From the NCBI GenBank assembly GCA_018239705.1, contig JAFEGS010000001.1:1-26710 (forward strand): a stretch of 26,710 nt of DNA, given 5' to 3'. This DNA is from Verrucomicrobiota bacterium. GTDB taxonomy: Bacteria > Chlamydiota > Chlamydiia > Chlamydiales > FEN-1388. The notes below the pieces were generated by a model. It was not told the origin of the DNA, did no database searches, and saw nothing but the letters and a program-made list of their open reading frames with translations. The translations under genes and the position numbers were made by a program. Below are positions 15,504 to 23,257 of the stretch, one piece after another (position 1 is the stretch's first letter; every line of letters begins with the position of its first letter).

Positions 15504-15914
15504 ATGATCTCTTTAGCATTGCATCTGGTTGTTTGTATCGCACTCTGTGTGGGCTGTAGCACAAAATCGCCTCTCTATTTTCAGACAAAGGGAAGGGTAG
15601 TCACGAGCCAGCTGCTCGAGCATTTGGAGGATGTGCACGATCTGGATGACCTCATCGAGATTTTGCCGAGGCTACAGATGCTCTTTGATCAGCTTGTAGA
15701 CGTGATGATCGAGGCCAGGAAGTGGCAGGTAAAAGAGGGCGTAGAGTGGGGTCCAAGCGAAGAAGATGCTGCCTTAAGCGCGAGGCTATGCAGCGAATTA
15801 AACCGCATTTTTGCCATTCCTGCTGCGCGGGACCTCATTGAAAAAAGCCAGCATCGCGCCCTTGAGCGATTAGACGCTTTTGAAACAAAAGTAAACAAAA
15901 ACGCTCGAAATTAA
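15504..15914 (+). CDS. Small putative lipoprotein of unknown function
   Basis: A 136-residue protein with a hydrophobic N-terminal helix ending in CIALCVGCS, which suggests signal peptidase II cleavage before Cys18. Cys rather than Leu at position -3 makes the lipobox slightly unusual. The mature part is helical and acidic (LEDVHDLDDLIEILPRLQML) with a basic last helix (RALERLDAFETKVNKNARN). No family is recognised. The ATG has AAGGA upstream. It is the first gene after the tRNA pair and reads away from it. The next gene on this strand starts 77 bases later and may be cotranscribed. Confidence 0.7.
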   Translation: MISLALHLVVCIALCVGCSTKSPLYFQTKGRVVTSQLLEHLEDVHDLDDLIEILPRLQMLFDQLVDVMIEARKWQVKEGVEWGPSEEDAALSARLCSELNRIFAIPAARDLIEKSQHRALERLDAFETKVNKNARN

Positions 15915-15991
15915 AAATATTACTTTATATAAATTCAATTGGAGATTATTATGAAGATATAAAAGGGCAGACTTTTTATCTGGAGGTCTGG

Positions 15992-17149
15992 ATGTCATCA
16001 CAGCAACAAGGAGGGGATCAAAAGAGCCATAGCGAGCATCACCTAAATGTGAAACGCATCGAAAAGATATCAAAAAAGAAGGGAGTGTTCTTCTCTCATG
16101 TTAGTAATTTTTTCACTTGGCTTGGAGAATTGATAACTGAAGAGGCAAAAAGTGAAGCCCAGCAGGCCGATCCTCCTATCACTCTAAAAAAATCTCACGT
16201 TATTGCTTTGACGCAGCATCACCCAGAAGAGGTGAAGAAGAGAGCGCAATCGATTTGTGAAAAGCTCAATGAATTCAAAAAGCAGCTGACCGTAAAATTT
16301 GAGGGGAATACAGGTAGTTTCGTAGGTAAATCGGTCGACACCATGATTTCCAAGGCCAGAAATATCGTGGAAAATCTGCACACACGTGATGTTGAATCGG
16401 GAGAGTTTCGCGATTTCCTCGCACAGGCGGTCGTTGAGGTTGACCTCTATTCGCAGCTCAACACCGAGTCAAAAATAAAGAAAAAAATCATCCAAGAAGC
16501 AATGGATTTTATTAAACAGTCCATCGAAAAAGATATTGCTGTTCTTACAAATTATAAATTACACTCCGTTACAGATCTCCAAATTTCTTCGGAAGAAAAA
16601 ACAGTTCATTGTTCTAAATTAGATCAATTTTTAGCTCCTGTTATTAGTGAGTTAAAAGGGATTTGCGAATATCAATTTCATTCTACAGACTTAGAGGCCT
16701 TTTTTAACTGGAAGGTAAATGTTGACGAGAGACGAGGAGCTCTTGTTGAGCTGGGGCTTCTTACGATCGATGCCTTGACTAGTCCCTTTAGAGTGCAGGA
16801 AGTGGTCGTTATAGATCTGGAGAGCGGTATATCGGAGCTCTTAGAAGCAGAGGCTGCAGCAATGGAGACGCAAGTAGAGGACTATTCGCTGTCGCTCAGT
16901 GTTTTAGCGAGCCTCGAGGACAGAGTTACCACCTGTTTTGAGCTGCTTCAGCAGATCTCTTCAGAGGATATGGAGTCCTTAAAGCTACTGCAGCAGCTAT
17001 TTTCAGATCTCAAGGTAGAGAGTGCCGGCCTTGCCGATTTTGAGGCCGAAAGCCCAAGCATCCAGAAGGGCTTTCAATCGCTTCAAGAGTCCATCCAGAA
17101 GGCAGATGACCTGCTTCAAGCTAAAATGAATCCAAATTCCTTCCTCTAG
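15992..17149 (+). CDS. Acidic helical protein of unknown family
   Basis: A 385-residue protein with a polar, Gln/His/Ser-rich N-terminus (SSQQQGGDQKSHSEHH), a basic patch (KRIEKISKKKG) and then mostly amphipathic helix, including a C-terminal acidic coiled-coil-like half (SISEDM-like Glu/Leu repeats around residues 270-370). There is no signal peptide or membrane helix. The ATG has a strong GGAGG (15982-15986). No domain is recognised and I could not align it convincingly to the two giant helical proteins at 2618-6590. A disordered Ser/Gln N-terminus before helices is common in type III secreted proteins of chlamydiae; this is only a suggestion. Confidence 0.7.
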   Translation: MSSQQQGGDQKSHSEHHLNVKRIEKISKKKGVFFSHVSNFFTWLGELITEEAKSEAQQADPPITLKKSHVIALTQHHPEEVKKRAQSICEKLNEFKKQLTVKFEGNTGSFVGKSVDTMISKARNIVENLHTRDVESGEFRDFLAQAVVEVDLYSQLNTESKIKKKIIQEAMDFIKQSIEKDIAVLTNYKLHSVTDLQISSEEKTVHCSKLDQFLAPVISELKGICEYQFHSTDLEAFFNWKVNVDERRGALVELGLLTIDALTSPFRVQEVVVIDLESGISELLEAEAAAMETQVEDYSLSLSVLASLEDRVTTCFELLQQISSEDMESLKLLQQLFSDLKVESAGLADFEAESPSIQKGFQSLQESIQKADDLLQAKMNPNSFL

Positions 17150-17163
17150 AAATTAATCCTAGC

Positions 17164-17448
17164 ATGCGCTGCACGTTTGTATGCAACATAGTCATCAAAG
17201 TCGAGAGTGTGGTGCATGTCTATCAAGGCAAAACACGAGGGACCATTGTTTCACCCAGGGGAGACTGTTTTGGTTTTGGCAAGTACTTTTTGCTTGATGG
17301 GACAGACAAGACGCTCGGTGAATACATGGATCCAGAGTATAACGCTCGATCGCTTGCTATTCGAAATTTCAAAGAAAAGAAGCCATTTACCACACTGCCT
17401 ATGTTAGCAGTGTGGAATGGTGCGTTTCAGCGGAAGGATTTTGTTTAA
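17164..17448 (+). pseudogene. Remnant of an ITPA/RdgB-type (HAM1) NTP pyrophosphatase
   Basis: The 94-residue frame matches only the C-terminal half of the HAM1 family, which hydrolyses ITP/XTP to clean the nucleotide pool. The string VYQGKTRGTIVSPRGDCFGF aligns with the family's F-x-G-x-T-x-G-x-I-V-x-P-R-G...FG block, and DGTDKTLGEYMDPEYN with the DGxxxTxxEM segment. The N-terminal half with the first phosphate-binding loop is absent, and the conserved SHR near the C-terminus is not present (NARSLAIRNF). There is no ribosome site before the ATG, and the upstream neighbour ends 14 bases before. I read it as decayed, with the pattern nearer the eukaryote-type ITPA wording than standard RdgB. 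Confidence 0.6.
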
Positions 17449-17464
17449 CTCTCCATTGTCCATG

Positions 17465-17497
17465 CCCTTGCCTGACCTATTTGGACTCCGGCAAGGG
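17465..17497. terminator. Stable hairpin between convergent genes, possible terminator
   Basis: CCCTTGCC (17465-17472) and GGCAAGGG (17490-17497) form a perfect 8-bp stem with a 17-base loop. It lies between the ITPA-like remnant and the convergent DUF234 ATPase. There is no T-run on either side, so an intrinsic terminator is possible but not typical. Confidence 0.4.
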
Positions 17498-17510
17498 GGT
17501 CGGAGGGAGG

Positions 17511-18968
17511 TTAACAAAATAAATCCTCCAGCACTAGTTCATTATGAATAAGCTCGGTTGAATATTCGTTTTTTTGCAGGCCAAAAGGCGTAATGAACGT
17601 TATAAAGATGGTTTTTGTGGTTTTGGTCACTTCCCGAAAAACTCTAATCTTTGCTTCTATTTCTTTTGCATAGCTCTTTGTAATAGCAAACAAACTATTA
17701 CAAAATTTTATCTCGAATATATTAATGCAATCATCTTTTCTATCAAGAAGTAAATCTATTTGCACACCAATTTCTGATTTATCCTTAGGTTTATAGGCCC
17801 ATTGAGATTCCGTTGTAAGTAATGCAGAAATTCCTAGTGCTTTTTTAATCTGTGGGATATGTTTGAAACAGAGGCTTTCAAAAGCGTATCCAGCCCATGT
17901 TTTCCAGCGTGGTTCGCTTTGCATCTTTAACCAGTACTCGCTGTCATGTCCCATGAGTACACCAGATTTTACTTCTTCAATCCATGAGAGATAAAAATAA
18001 GAATATTCATCCACCAGCCACAGGCGCTTGTTCTTTGCCTTCTTCTGAAATTCAGGATTTATAGCAATAAATCCAGACTCTTCAAGTTCTTCTAATATGG
18101 CTGTAGATTGCCCGCCAGTTGGCATATTGAGCTTTTCATAGAGCTCAAGTTTTGAAACCCCTCCCTTCTTTGCTGCGAGAGCTCTCACGATTTCTATATG
18201 TTTTGAGGGGGAGTCGAATAGAGAGTAATATAAATTAGTAAACTCAGGGACCAAGGGGCCTTGCGAAATAAAACAGAGTCGATTAATGCTTTGGGCTGCC
18301 GATTCTCCAGGGTGCACGTAGGTTAAATACTTAGCAACTCCTCCAAAACACATATAAAGCTCTGCAACCAGCTTATGAGAAAGGGTAACTCCTTGTGATT
18401 GGAGAAATTTCATTGATTCGTCTAGTGTGAATGCATTGAGCTTTATAACTTCTGTTAATCTCCCATATAGGCCACCTTTATTATTGATGATCTTCTTAAT
18501 AATCCAATTTGCGGCAGATCCGCAAACAATTAAAATAACATTGCGAGCTTGAGATAGGTACTGATTCCAAAAATATTCTAACGCTTCTAGAAAGCCTGAA
18601 CATTTTGAAGCAAGCCAGGGAAGTTCATCAAAGAATAAAATTACTTTCTTTGATGGATCGATTTTGCCTACTGCTTCCTGCAGCGTAAAGAGTGCATCGT
18701 CCCAGCTTGTGGGCGGTTTTTCAGTATGAGATATTTCAAATTTTTGCTTTAGCACACGATAAAATTTCTGAATTTGAGAGCGCTTTGTGCCATTTCTTGT
18801 GCCAGTAAAAGAGAAAAAGGTTCCCTTGTCTTTAAAGAACTCTTGAATAAGGTAGGTCTTGCCTACTCGACGCCTGCCATAAATAGCCAGAAATTCGGGA
18901 TTTTCAGACCTAAGGAGTCTCTGAAGCTTTTCTATCTCCCGTTCTCTTCCAAATATTCGAGCTACCAT
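17511..18968 (-). CDS. Archaeal-type AAA ATPase with C-terminal DUF234 domain
   Basis: A 485-residue ATPase of the archaeal ATPase/DUF234 group, common in archaea and scattered in bacteria, with unknown role. Walker A is GRRRVGKT (31-38), Walker B is VILFFDELPWL (109-119, Asp114-Glu115), and a sensor reads IVCGSAANWI. A winged-helix-like section (GGVSKLELYEKLNMPTGGQS) follows, then the DUF234 region with a PD-(D/E)xK-like core (QIDLLLDRKD...FEIKF). It is a different family from the DUF4143 ATPase at 9885, though both join a P-loop ATPase to a nuclease-like tail. The ATG has AGAGGG upstream. Immediately before that, 18 bases from the start codon, an inverted-repeat array begins, which may control the gene. 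Confidence 0.87.
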   Translation of the reverse strand: MVARIFGREREIEKLQRLLRSENPEFLAIYGRRRVGKTYLIQEFFKDKGTFFSFTGTRNGTKRSQIQKFYRVLKQKFEISHTEKPPTSWDDALFTLQEAVGKIDPSKKVILFFDELPWLASKCSGFLEALEYFWNQYLSQARNVILIVCGSAANWIIKKIINNKGGLYGRLTEVIKLNAFTLDESMKFLQSQGVTLSHKLVAELYMCFGGVAKYLTYVHPGESAAQSINRLCFISQGPLVPEFTNLYYSLFDSPSKHIEIVRALAAKKGGVSKLELYEKLNMPTGGQSTAILEELEESGFIAINPEFQKKAKNKRLWLVDEYSYFYLSWIEEVKSGVLMGHDSEYWLKMQSEPRWKTWAGYAFESLCFKHIPQIKKALGISALLTTESQWAYKPKDKSEIGVQIDLLLDRKDDCINIFEIKFCNSLFAITKSYAKEIEAKIRVFREVTKTTKTIFITFITPFGLQKNEYSTELIHNELVLEDLFC

Positions 18969-18986
18969 AGCCCTACCCTCTTTTTA

Positions 18987-19084
18987 GAGTTTTAGCCAAA
19001 TCTCATAAAATAAGACACATTCGGCTAAAACTCTTAAGACTTTCAGCCGAATCTTCCATTTTAACCGAGATTCGGCTAAATCTC
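18987..19084. repeat. Inverted-motif array, unit 1
   Basis: Four copies of an 11-base motif alternate in orientation: TTTAGCCAAAT (18991), ATTCGGCTAAA (19019), TTCAGCCGAAT (19042) and ATTCGGCTAAA (19070). Starts are spaced 28, 23 and 28 bases. The first pair is extended to a 15-bp arm GAGTTTTAGCCRAAT with one mismatch and can form a hairpin; the third and fourth form another. The array ends 18 bases upstream of the DUF234 ATPase start codon. Confidence 0.85.
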
Positions 19085-19285
19085 AAGCGATTTTTATCGT
19101 TCCAGAGAGTTGGTACATGAGTTCATCGAGGCTTACAAAGGAAACAGAGACTCCATCATATTCTCTACTCTTTCGATCCAGTACTTTCTCTTAATCAGAT
19201 GCTGCTGCATGACAACTCCAGTTTCGTTTAGTAGCACTAAGCGAAACTGTACCTTGCAAATAGTTAAGAGGAGATTGCTTAAAGG
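19083..19285 (-). pseudogene. Frameshifted gene remnant between the two inverted-repeat units
   Basis: On the minus strand one frame gives a plausible coding piece (KVQFRLVLLNETGVVMQQHL, then IKRKYWIERV) and hits a stop, while another frame gives EYDGVSVSFVSLDELMYQ and ends at a TGA at 19083-19085. Joining them near 19150-19165 yields about 65 residues of protein-like sequence. There is no start codon with a ribosome site. I do not recognise the family. Confidence 0.4.
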
Positions 19286-19308
19286 CTAAAATGAATCCTC
19301 AGCAACCC

Positions 19309-19374
19309 GAGTTTTAGCCGAATCTCATAAAACAAGACACATTCGGCTAAAACTCTCATGAGTTTCAGCCGAAT
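19309..19374. repeat. Inverted-motif array, unit 2
   Basis: A second copy of the start of unit 1. The left arm GAGTTTTAGCCGAAT (19309-19323) is the exact reverse complement of ATTCGGCTAAAACTC (19341-19355), a perfect 15-bp stem with a 17-base loop. A third motif TTCAGCCGAAT is at 19364. Spacings of 28 and 23 are the same as in unit 1. The unit overlaps the 3' end of the cupin-like fragment. Confidence 0.88.
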
Positions 19375-19564
19375 CTACAATTTTACGGCTCTCTCGTTTG
19401 CGTACTTCTGTCAATAATCGAATCTCCGAGCCATCGGGTGCAAGATAGTGGTAGGAAATGGGAATATCTCCCTCGCGATACGATTGGGGGATGTGCTCTT
19501 CGGTATGCCCAAAGATAAGGGGTAAGGAGAGGGCTAAACTCGCAAAAAATATTTTCCAATACAT
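19325..19564 (-). pseudogene. Exported cupin-like protein, truncated by the inverted-repeat unit
   Basis: The 79-residue frame begins with a clear signal peptide (MYWKIFFASLALSLPLIFGH), then SYREGDIPISYHYLAPDGSE, with IRLLTEVRKRE after it. APDGSEIRLL recalls the first strand of small cupin-domain proteins, but the metal-binding His motifs that should follow are absent. The last 20 or so codons come from the inverted-repeat unit at 19309-19374, and the stop lies inside it. The gene thus looks cut by the repeat. It follows the exonuclease-fold gene after 19 bases and may still be transcribed with it. The cupin assignment rests on one motif. Confidence 0.45.
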
Positions 19565-19583
19565 AGAACATCCCCTTAAGTTC

Positions 19584-20606
19584 CTAGTGCAAATTCACAC
19601 AATCAGCAATCACTGGCATGTGGTCAGAAGCAAAAAAGCCATCCACTAAGGCTGGCTGCACGGCATGTAAGAGCACAATCATGTTTCCACCCGCAAAAAT
19701 ATGATCGAGAAAAACGCCTGGGGTGCCTTTACCTTGAAAGGGCAAGAGCGACCCCTCTTTATTGGTATAGGTGGCAAGTGGCCCAAGGGTGCCAATCAGC
19801 GCGGTGTCTCGCGAATTTCTCAAATTTTTACTTGTCAATATCTTGAGAATGTAGTTTCCGTCGTAATAGGGAAGGAAAGAATCGTCTACTCGAGGCATGA
19901 AGGTATTGAAATCGCCGGCCACTAAGCAGGCCTTCTGCTCACAGATGGGCTCGACATGGCCAACAAGAAAGCGCGCCATATATTCACGGGCATCGGGGGA
20001 GCCAAAAGGGGCATGTACGCTGAGGACAGCGAACTCTTTTCCCGTGATCTTATCAAACAGGTGCACTTCAGTAAAGGTCTGTGCTTCGGGGCCCAGTATC
20101 TCCTCAGCATCGCGGATGGTGCAGGCCTGAGCCTCCTTACATGTAAAACGAGATTTGCGGTAGAAGACCCCATGGACTTCATCTGGGTCCTTCTCCTCTT
20201 CTTCTGGAAGGTTGCCGATGAACTCATATTCCTTGCCTACCTGTTCAAGCAGGTCTGTCACCTGCTTTGGATAGAGCTGTTGAGAGCAGATGATATCGGC
20301 ATTCATCTCTTTAAGGAGCTGGACGATTCTCGGCAGGCGCTCTTTCCAGCGTAGATGTGAGGGCAGTATCTCATCGTATCTATTGAACAGCATCTGGTAG
20401 CTCACCACTCGTATGATGCTCCCTTTATGCGATAGGGCGTCGGTGATGGCTTTGTGCTGGTTTTTTGAATATTTCTTTGTCTCAATATTGGCGATAGCGT
20501 GGTAGTGATCCAAGAGAGGGGTAATGGACTCCTCTACTTTAGCAAGGAGGAGCGATGGCATCCAAAGGCTTACCAGAAGTAGAAACAACTTAATAGATAT
20601 ATTCAT
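19584..20606 (-). CDS. Exported endonuclease/exonuclease/phosphatase-fold protein with altered active site
   Basis: A 340-residue protein with a signal peptide (residues 1-22, LFLLLVSLWMPSLLLA) and the endonuclease/exonuclease/phosphatase fold shared by DNase I, ExoIII and phosphoinositide phosphatases. Expected landmarks are present: VLSVHAPFG, VAGDFNTF and, near the end, ASDHMPV. Two others are changed. The first motif, normally S/T-Y-N, is SYQ (Gln71), and the metal-binding Glu of the usual QE motif is Gln110 (IICSQQLYP). Both codons were checked on the minus strand (CAG in each case). Activity may be lost or altered. The start overlaps the end of the TraB-like gene by 17 bases. An exported or periplasmic site is inferred from the signal peptide. 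Confidence 0.82.
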   Translation of the reverse strand: MNISIKLFLLLVSLWMPSLLLAKVEESITPLLDHYHAIANIETKKYSKNQHKAITDALSHKGSIIRVVSYQMLFNRYDEILPSHLRWKERLPRIVQLLKEMNADIICSQQLYPKQVTDLLEQVGKEYEFIGNLPEEEEKDPDEVHGVFYRKSRFTCKEAQACTIRDAEEILGPEAQTFTEVHLFDKITGKEFAVLSVHAPFGSPDAREYMARFLVGHVEPICEQKACLVAGDFNTFMPRVDDSFLPYYDGNYILKILTSKNLRNSRDTALIGTLGPLATYTNKEGSLLPFQGKGTPGVFLDHIFAGGNMIVLLHAVQPALVDGFFASDHMPVIADCVNLH

Positions 20607-22422
20607 CAGCTATTTTTCTCTTTTCTCGTCCATCTAGAATATGAAAAGTTCGCAATTTTGAAACTACTTTTTTCGAAAACTGGGTAAGAGGAATAAAAAG
20701 AATCCGTTTACCTTGACGGCTTGCTCGCTGTTTGATCTGCGCACTTGGTGGATGCAGGCCTGCGTAGACAATGACGGGCCGTGTAGAGTAGTCGCAGGCG
20801 GCAGCCAGGAGGATGTCCTGCTTGCGGTCAAACTCACCATAATCGGGATCTGACCAGACATCAAAGAGTCTTTGCGCAGGATAGGAGAGAAAAAATCCTC
20901 CAAACGTGCAGCGGACTATCCCAGGACCAACGATCATATCGGCCATAGAGGTCGAATAAAAAGCCATGTCTGATTCCTGCTCGTGTTCGCCAAGCCAGGT
21001 CATTCGGCAGGGAAATTTTTCAACACTTGCGGGAATGTCCTCTTCATCAAAGATCACCACGCAAGAGCCTACAAGGCCGGGCGGCTTGCCTTTGGCTTTT
21101 ACATAGAGTTTTTTTTCTGGCCAATGACGTATGGTCTCTTTCATGTCGAGCCCATCTTCAAGGCTTGTAGAGAAGGGGATTGTTCGAGCACCCTCTTCCT
21201 GCTGTAGCTGTGTGCCCTTTTTTTTCAGAAAAAGCCCAAACTTCTCGATTACACTGTCTTCAGGAGGGTAGGAACAGATGCCAAAGGGGTTTGGTGGATA
21301 GAGGCGGATGGCAGAGCTATCTTTTCGCAGGCGGCGGTAAAAAAGGCCCTTGTCGGATGGGCTTTTGAGGTGAAAGTGGATTTTTTTCTGGCCTCCCCAT
21401 ATCTCTTCGACAGAGAGGTCAAGCTCCGGCAGGGAATCAACATTTTTGTAGTAGGGATATTCAGTCGCTCGCTTCCACACTTCATAGGCAAAATTATGGT
21501 CCACACACCCCTTTGCGGCACCTATCAGCTGAAAAAGGTCTGGAAGAAGGCTGTCTCGAATCCGTGCCCATTTACCGGCAAATTTGAAGATTGTAGCAAG
21601 GCTTTGAGGCGATAGTGTGGAATAGCTTGCCTGTTCATAGGGAACCTGCGCCTGCTTGAGAAGGTCCCAGATGAGCTGTTTTCTGTCTGGAAGGCGGCTA
21701 CTCTCCGGTAGGAAACCATCTCTCCAGTGTTCGTATGAAAGGCTTATCCAGCCATACTCAGCCATGACTTCGCGCACCCGCTCTTCAGTGTAGGTACAGA
21801 TAGTGACTTCATCGCGCACAGCCGGCAGAAAAGTTGGGTATGAGCTGTCTTTGAGGTGCGTGAGTACCTGGCGAACATGGGCCATCCCTATGCAGACCAG
21901 AATTTTGTCGTAGGAAAAGGAGAGTTCGCGAAGCCGCCTTGCTATATGGAGCTCCCGCTTCCGGTCATGCTCTGAGCGAATGGGAGGGTCCGGCCTCAAA
22001 CAGCCTTCATAGGCTTCATAGTAATTTTTTAAACCGATTCGAGCTATTGAATAGCGGTCCGGAAGTGGCTCAGAGAGCTTTGGATAGCCCTCTATGTCGA
22101 GATCAATGCAAAAGGCCGGGATCTGTCTTTCCTGGGCAGAGCGCAACGCTTCAAAGCTTGCATCACAGGGCTCGACAGGAAAGCAGAGCCGCTCTGTGGG
22201 ACTTGTCGCAGTGATGACAGAGATATCTGGAAGCCGGCTTGCTGCATGCAGAAACGATCCTTGCAGTGTCTCGGGCAGCTCTACCGCTACACAGTCAGGG
22301 TTTAGCTTCAAAAAGGCTCTTCGTACCTCAGCCGCTACCTCCATGTTGTAGTGGACAATAGGGATGATGTAGAGAGGAGGCTTGGCAATTACGTAGTCAG
22401 GATGCATAGGCAAGCGCGTCAT
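20590..22422 (-). CDS. TraB-like (Tiki-superfamily) N-terminal domain protein, partner of a MoxR-type ATPase
   Basis: A 610-residue protein with no close family that I can name. Its first 190 residues follow the TraB/PrgY/GumN pattern: a His motif at the start (IIPIVHYNMEVAAEV, His24), LNPDCVAVELPE with Glu48, and ILVCIGMAHVRQVLTHL with His182. In that superfamily such His and Glu residues are thought to form a metal site. The rest (about 200-610) is unassigned, with a Cys/Pro/Trp-containing globular part and a basic C-terminus. There is no signal peptide or membrane helix. The frame extends to a TTG at 22428; I use the ATG at 22422, though 22407 is possible. It overlaps the MoxR gene end by 26 bases, so the two are surely coupled. 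The DUF5682 partners of YehL-type MoxR ATPases are a possible relation. Confidence 0.75.
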   Translation of the reverse strand: MTRLPMHPDYVIAKPPLYIIPIVHYNMEVAAEVRRAFLKLNPDCVAVELPETLQGSFLHAASRLPDISVITATSPTERLCFPVEPCDASFEALRSAQERQIPAFCIDLDIEGYPKLSEPLPDRYSIARIGLKNYYEAYEGCLRPDPPIRSEHDRKRELHIARRLRELSFSYDKILVCIGMAHVRQVLTHLKDSSYPTFLPAVRDEVTICTYTEERVREVMAEYGWISLSYEHWRDGFLPESSRLPDRKQLIWDLLKQAQVPYEQASYSTLSPQSLATIFKFAGKWARIRDSLLPDLFQLIGAAKGCVDHNFAYEVWKRATEYPYYKNVDSLPELDLSVEEIWGGQKKIHFHLKSPSDKGLFYRRLRKDSSAIRLYPPNPFGICSYPPEDSVIEKFGLFLKKKGTQLQQEEGARTIPFSTSLEDGLDMKETIRHWPEKKLYVKAKGKPPGLVGSCVVIFDEEDIPASVEKFPCRMTWLGEHEQESDMAFYSTSMADMIVGPGIVRCTFGGFFLSYPAQRLFDVWSDPDYGEFDRKQDILLAAACDYSTRPVIVYAGLHPPSAQIKQRASRQGKRILFIPLTQFSKKVVSKLRTFHILDGREKRKIADEYIY

Positions 22423-23245
22423 CACCAAGGGTCATGGAGATCGCCTGGCGTAAAAAACCACCCATATCGGCTCCTTGGCTTATAGATTTTAGTCTTTTTG
22501 CAGCGTAGCGGGCAATATTGACGCCATCGCGTACGGTGTAGCGCTCATTTGCAGCGTGAGCGCGCTGTAAAAAGGCAACCACGTAGTCGAGAATTGCCTC
22601 GTCAACAAAGGGCAAGTTTTCCTCCAATATAAGCCGCTCCTCCTTTGCTTCAGGAAAATCGAGATAGATTTGCGGCTGCAGGCGGCTGTGGATATATTCT
22701 GGGATCTCAAAGGTGGAGGCATCTTCGTTTGTGGTGATGCAGATGCGAAAATCGGGATGTGCTGCAATTTTGAGCCCTGCCACAATCGACTCGATGTAGC
22801 GCCGTGAGTCGAGTAGAGGAGCAAGCGATGCCCACGATTTTTCGCCCATACGGTTGCCTTCATCGAGAATGCACACCTGACCTCGAATCATCGCAGTGAC
22901 AAGAGAGGAGGCTACATAGCGAATGCCTCCTGAGCGATCGATGACCGGGGTGATGAGAAGGTCTTCCGGCCTTGTGTCCATGGTGCATTGATAGATGTAG
23001 ACGTCGCGACTAATTGCCTTTGCAGCTGCGTAGGCAAGGGTTGTCTTTCCTACTCCGGGCTTTCCAACAAGTCTTGGGTTGAGGGGAATATCGTGCTCAT
23101 CGATAACGAGCCAAGAGGCGAGAAGCTGTTCGAGAACATCTTTTTGGCCAATCCAGCGAAGCTGGAACTCGTCTGGGCAGGCGAGAGCAAGTTCAATTCC
23201 TTGGATGACGATGCGGCTTTCTTGTTCTGTAGGTGGATTTGACAC
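22397..23245 (-). CDS. MoxR-type AAA+ ATPase
   Basis: A 282-residue single-domain AAA+ protein. Walker A is GKPGVGKT (61-68), Walker B is QVCILDEGNRM (123-133, Asp128-Glu129), the sensor region reads DFRICITTNEDAS, and a C-terminal lid contains YTVRDGVNIARYAAKRL. The order and the DEGNRM wording fit the MoxR/AAA_5 group, chaperone-like ATPases that usually act with a partner encoded next door, often a VWA-domain protein. Here no VWA gene is present; the direct partner is the TraB-like protein. The start is GTG at 23245, 12 bases after the ttcA stop, with AAAGG upstream. It belongs to the ttcA-led operon by spacing. Confidence 0.86.
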   Translation of the reverse strand: MSNPPTEQESRIVIQGIELALACPDEFQLRWIGQKDVLEQLLASWLVIDEHDIPLNPRLVGKPGVGKTTLAYAAAKAISRDVYIYQCTMDTRPEDLLITPVIDRSGGIRYVASSLVTAMIRGQVCILDEGNRMGEKSWASLAPLLDSRRYIESIVAGLKIAAHPDFRICITTNEDASTFEIPEYIHSRLQPQIYLDFPEAKEERLILEENLPFVDEAILDYVVAFLQRAHAANERYTVRDGVNIARYAAKRLKSISQGADMGGFLRQAISMTLGDDALAYAS

Positions 23246-23257
23246 AGGTAGTAACCT

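Noticed and set aside
15951..15962. Three-codon ORF (ATG AAG ATA TAA) with GGAGA upstream, before the 385-residue gene
   Set aside because: It could be a regulatory mini-ORF, but in AT-rich DNA such a short frame is expected by chance and nothing else supports it.
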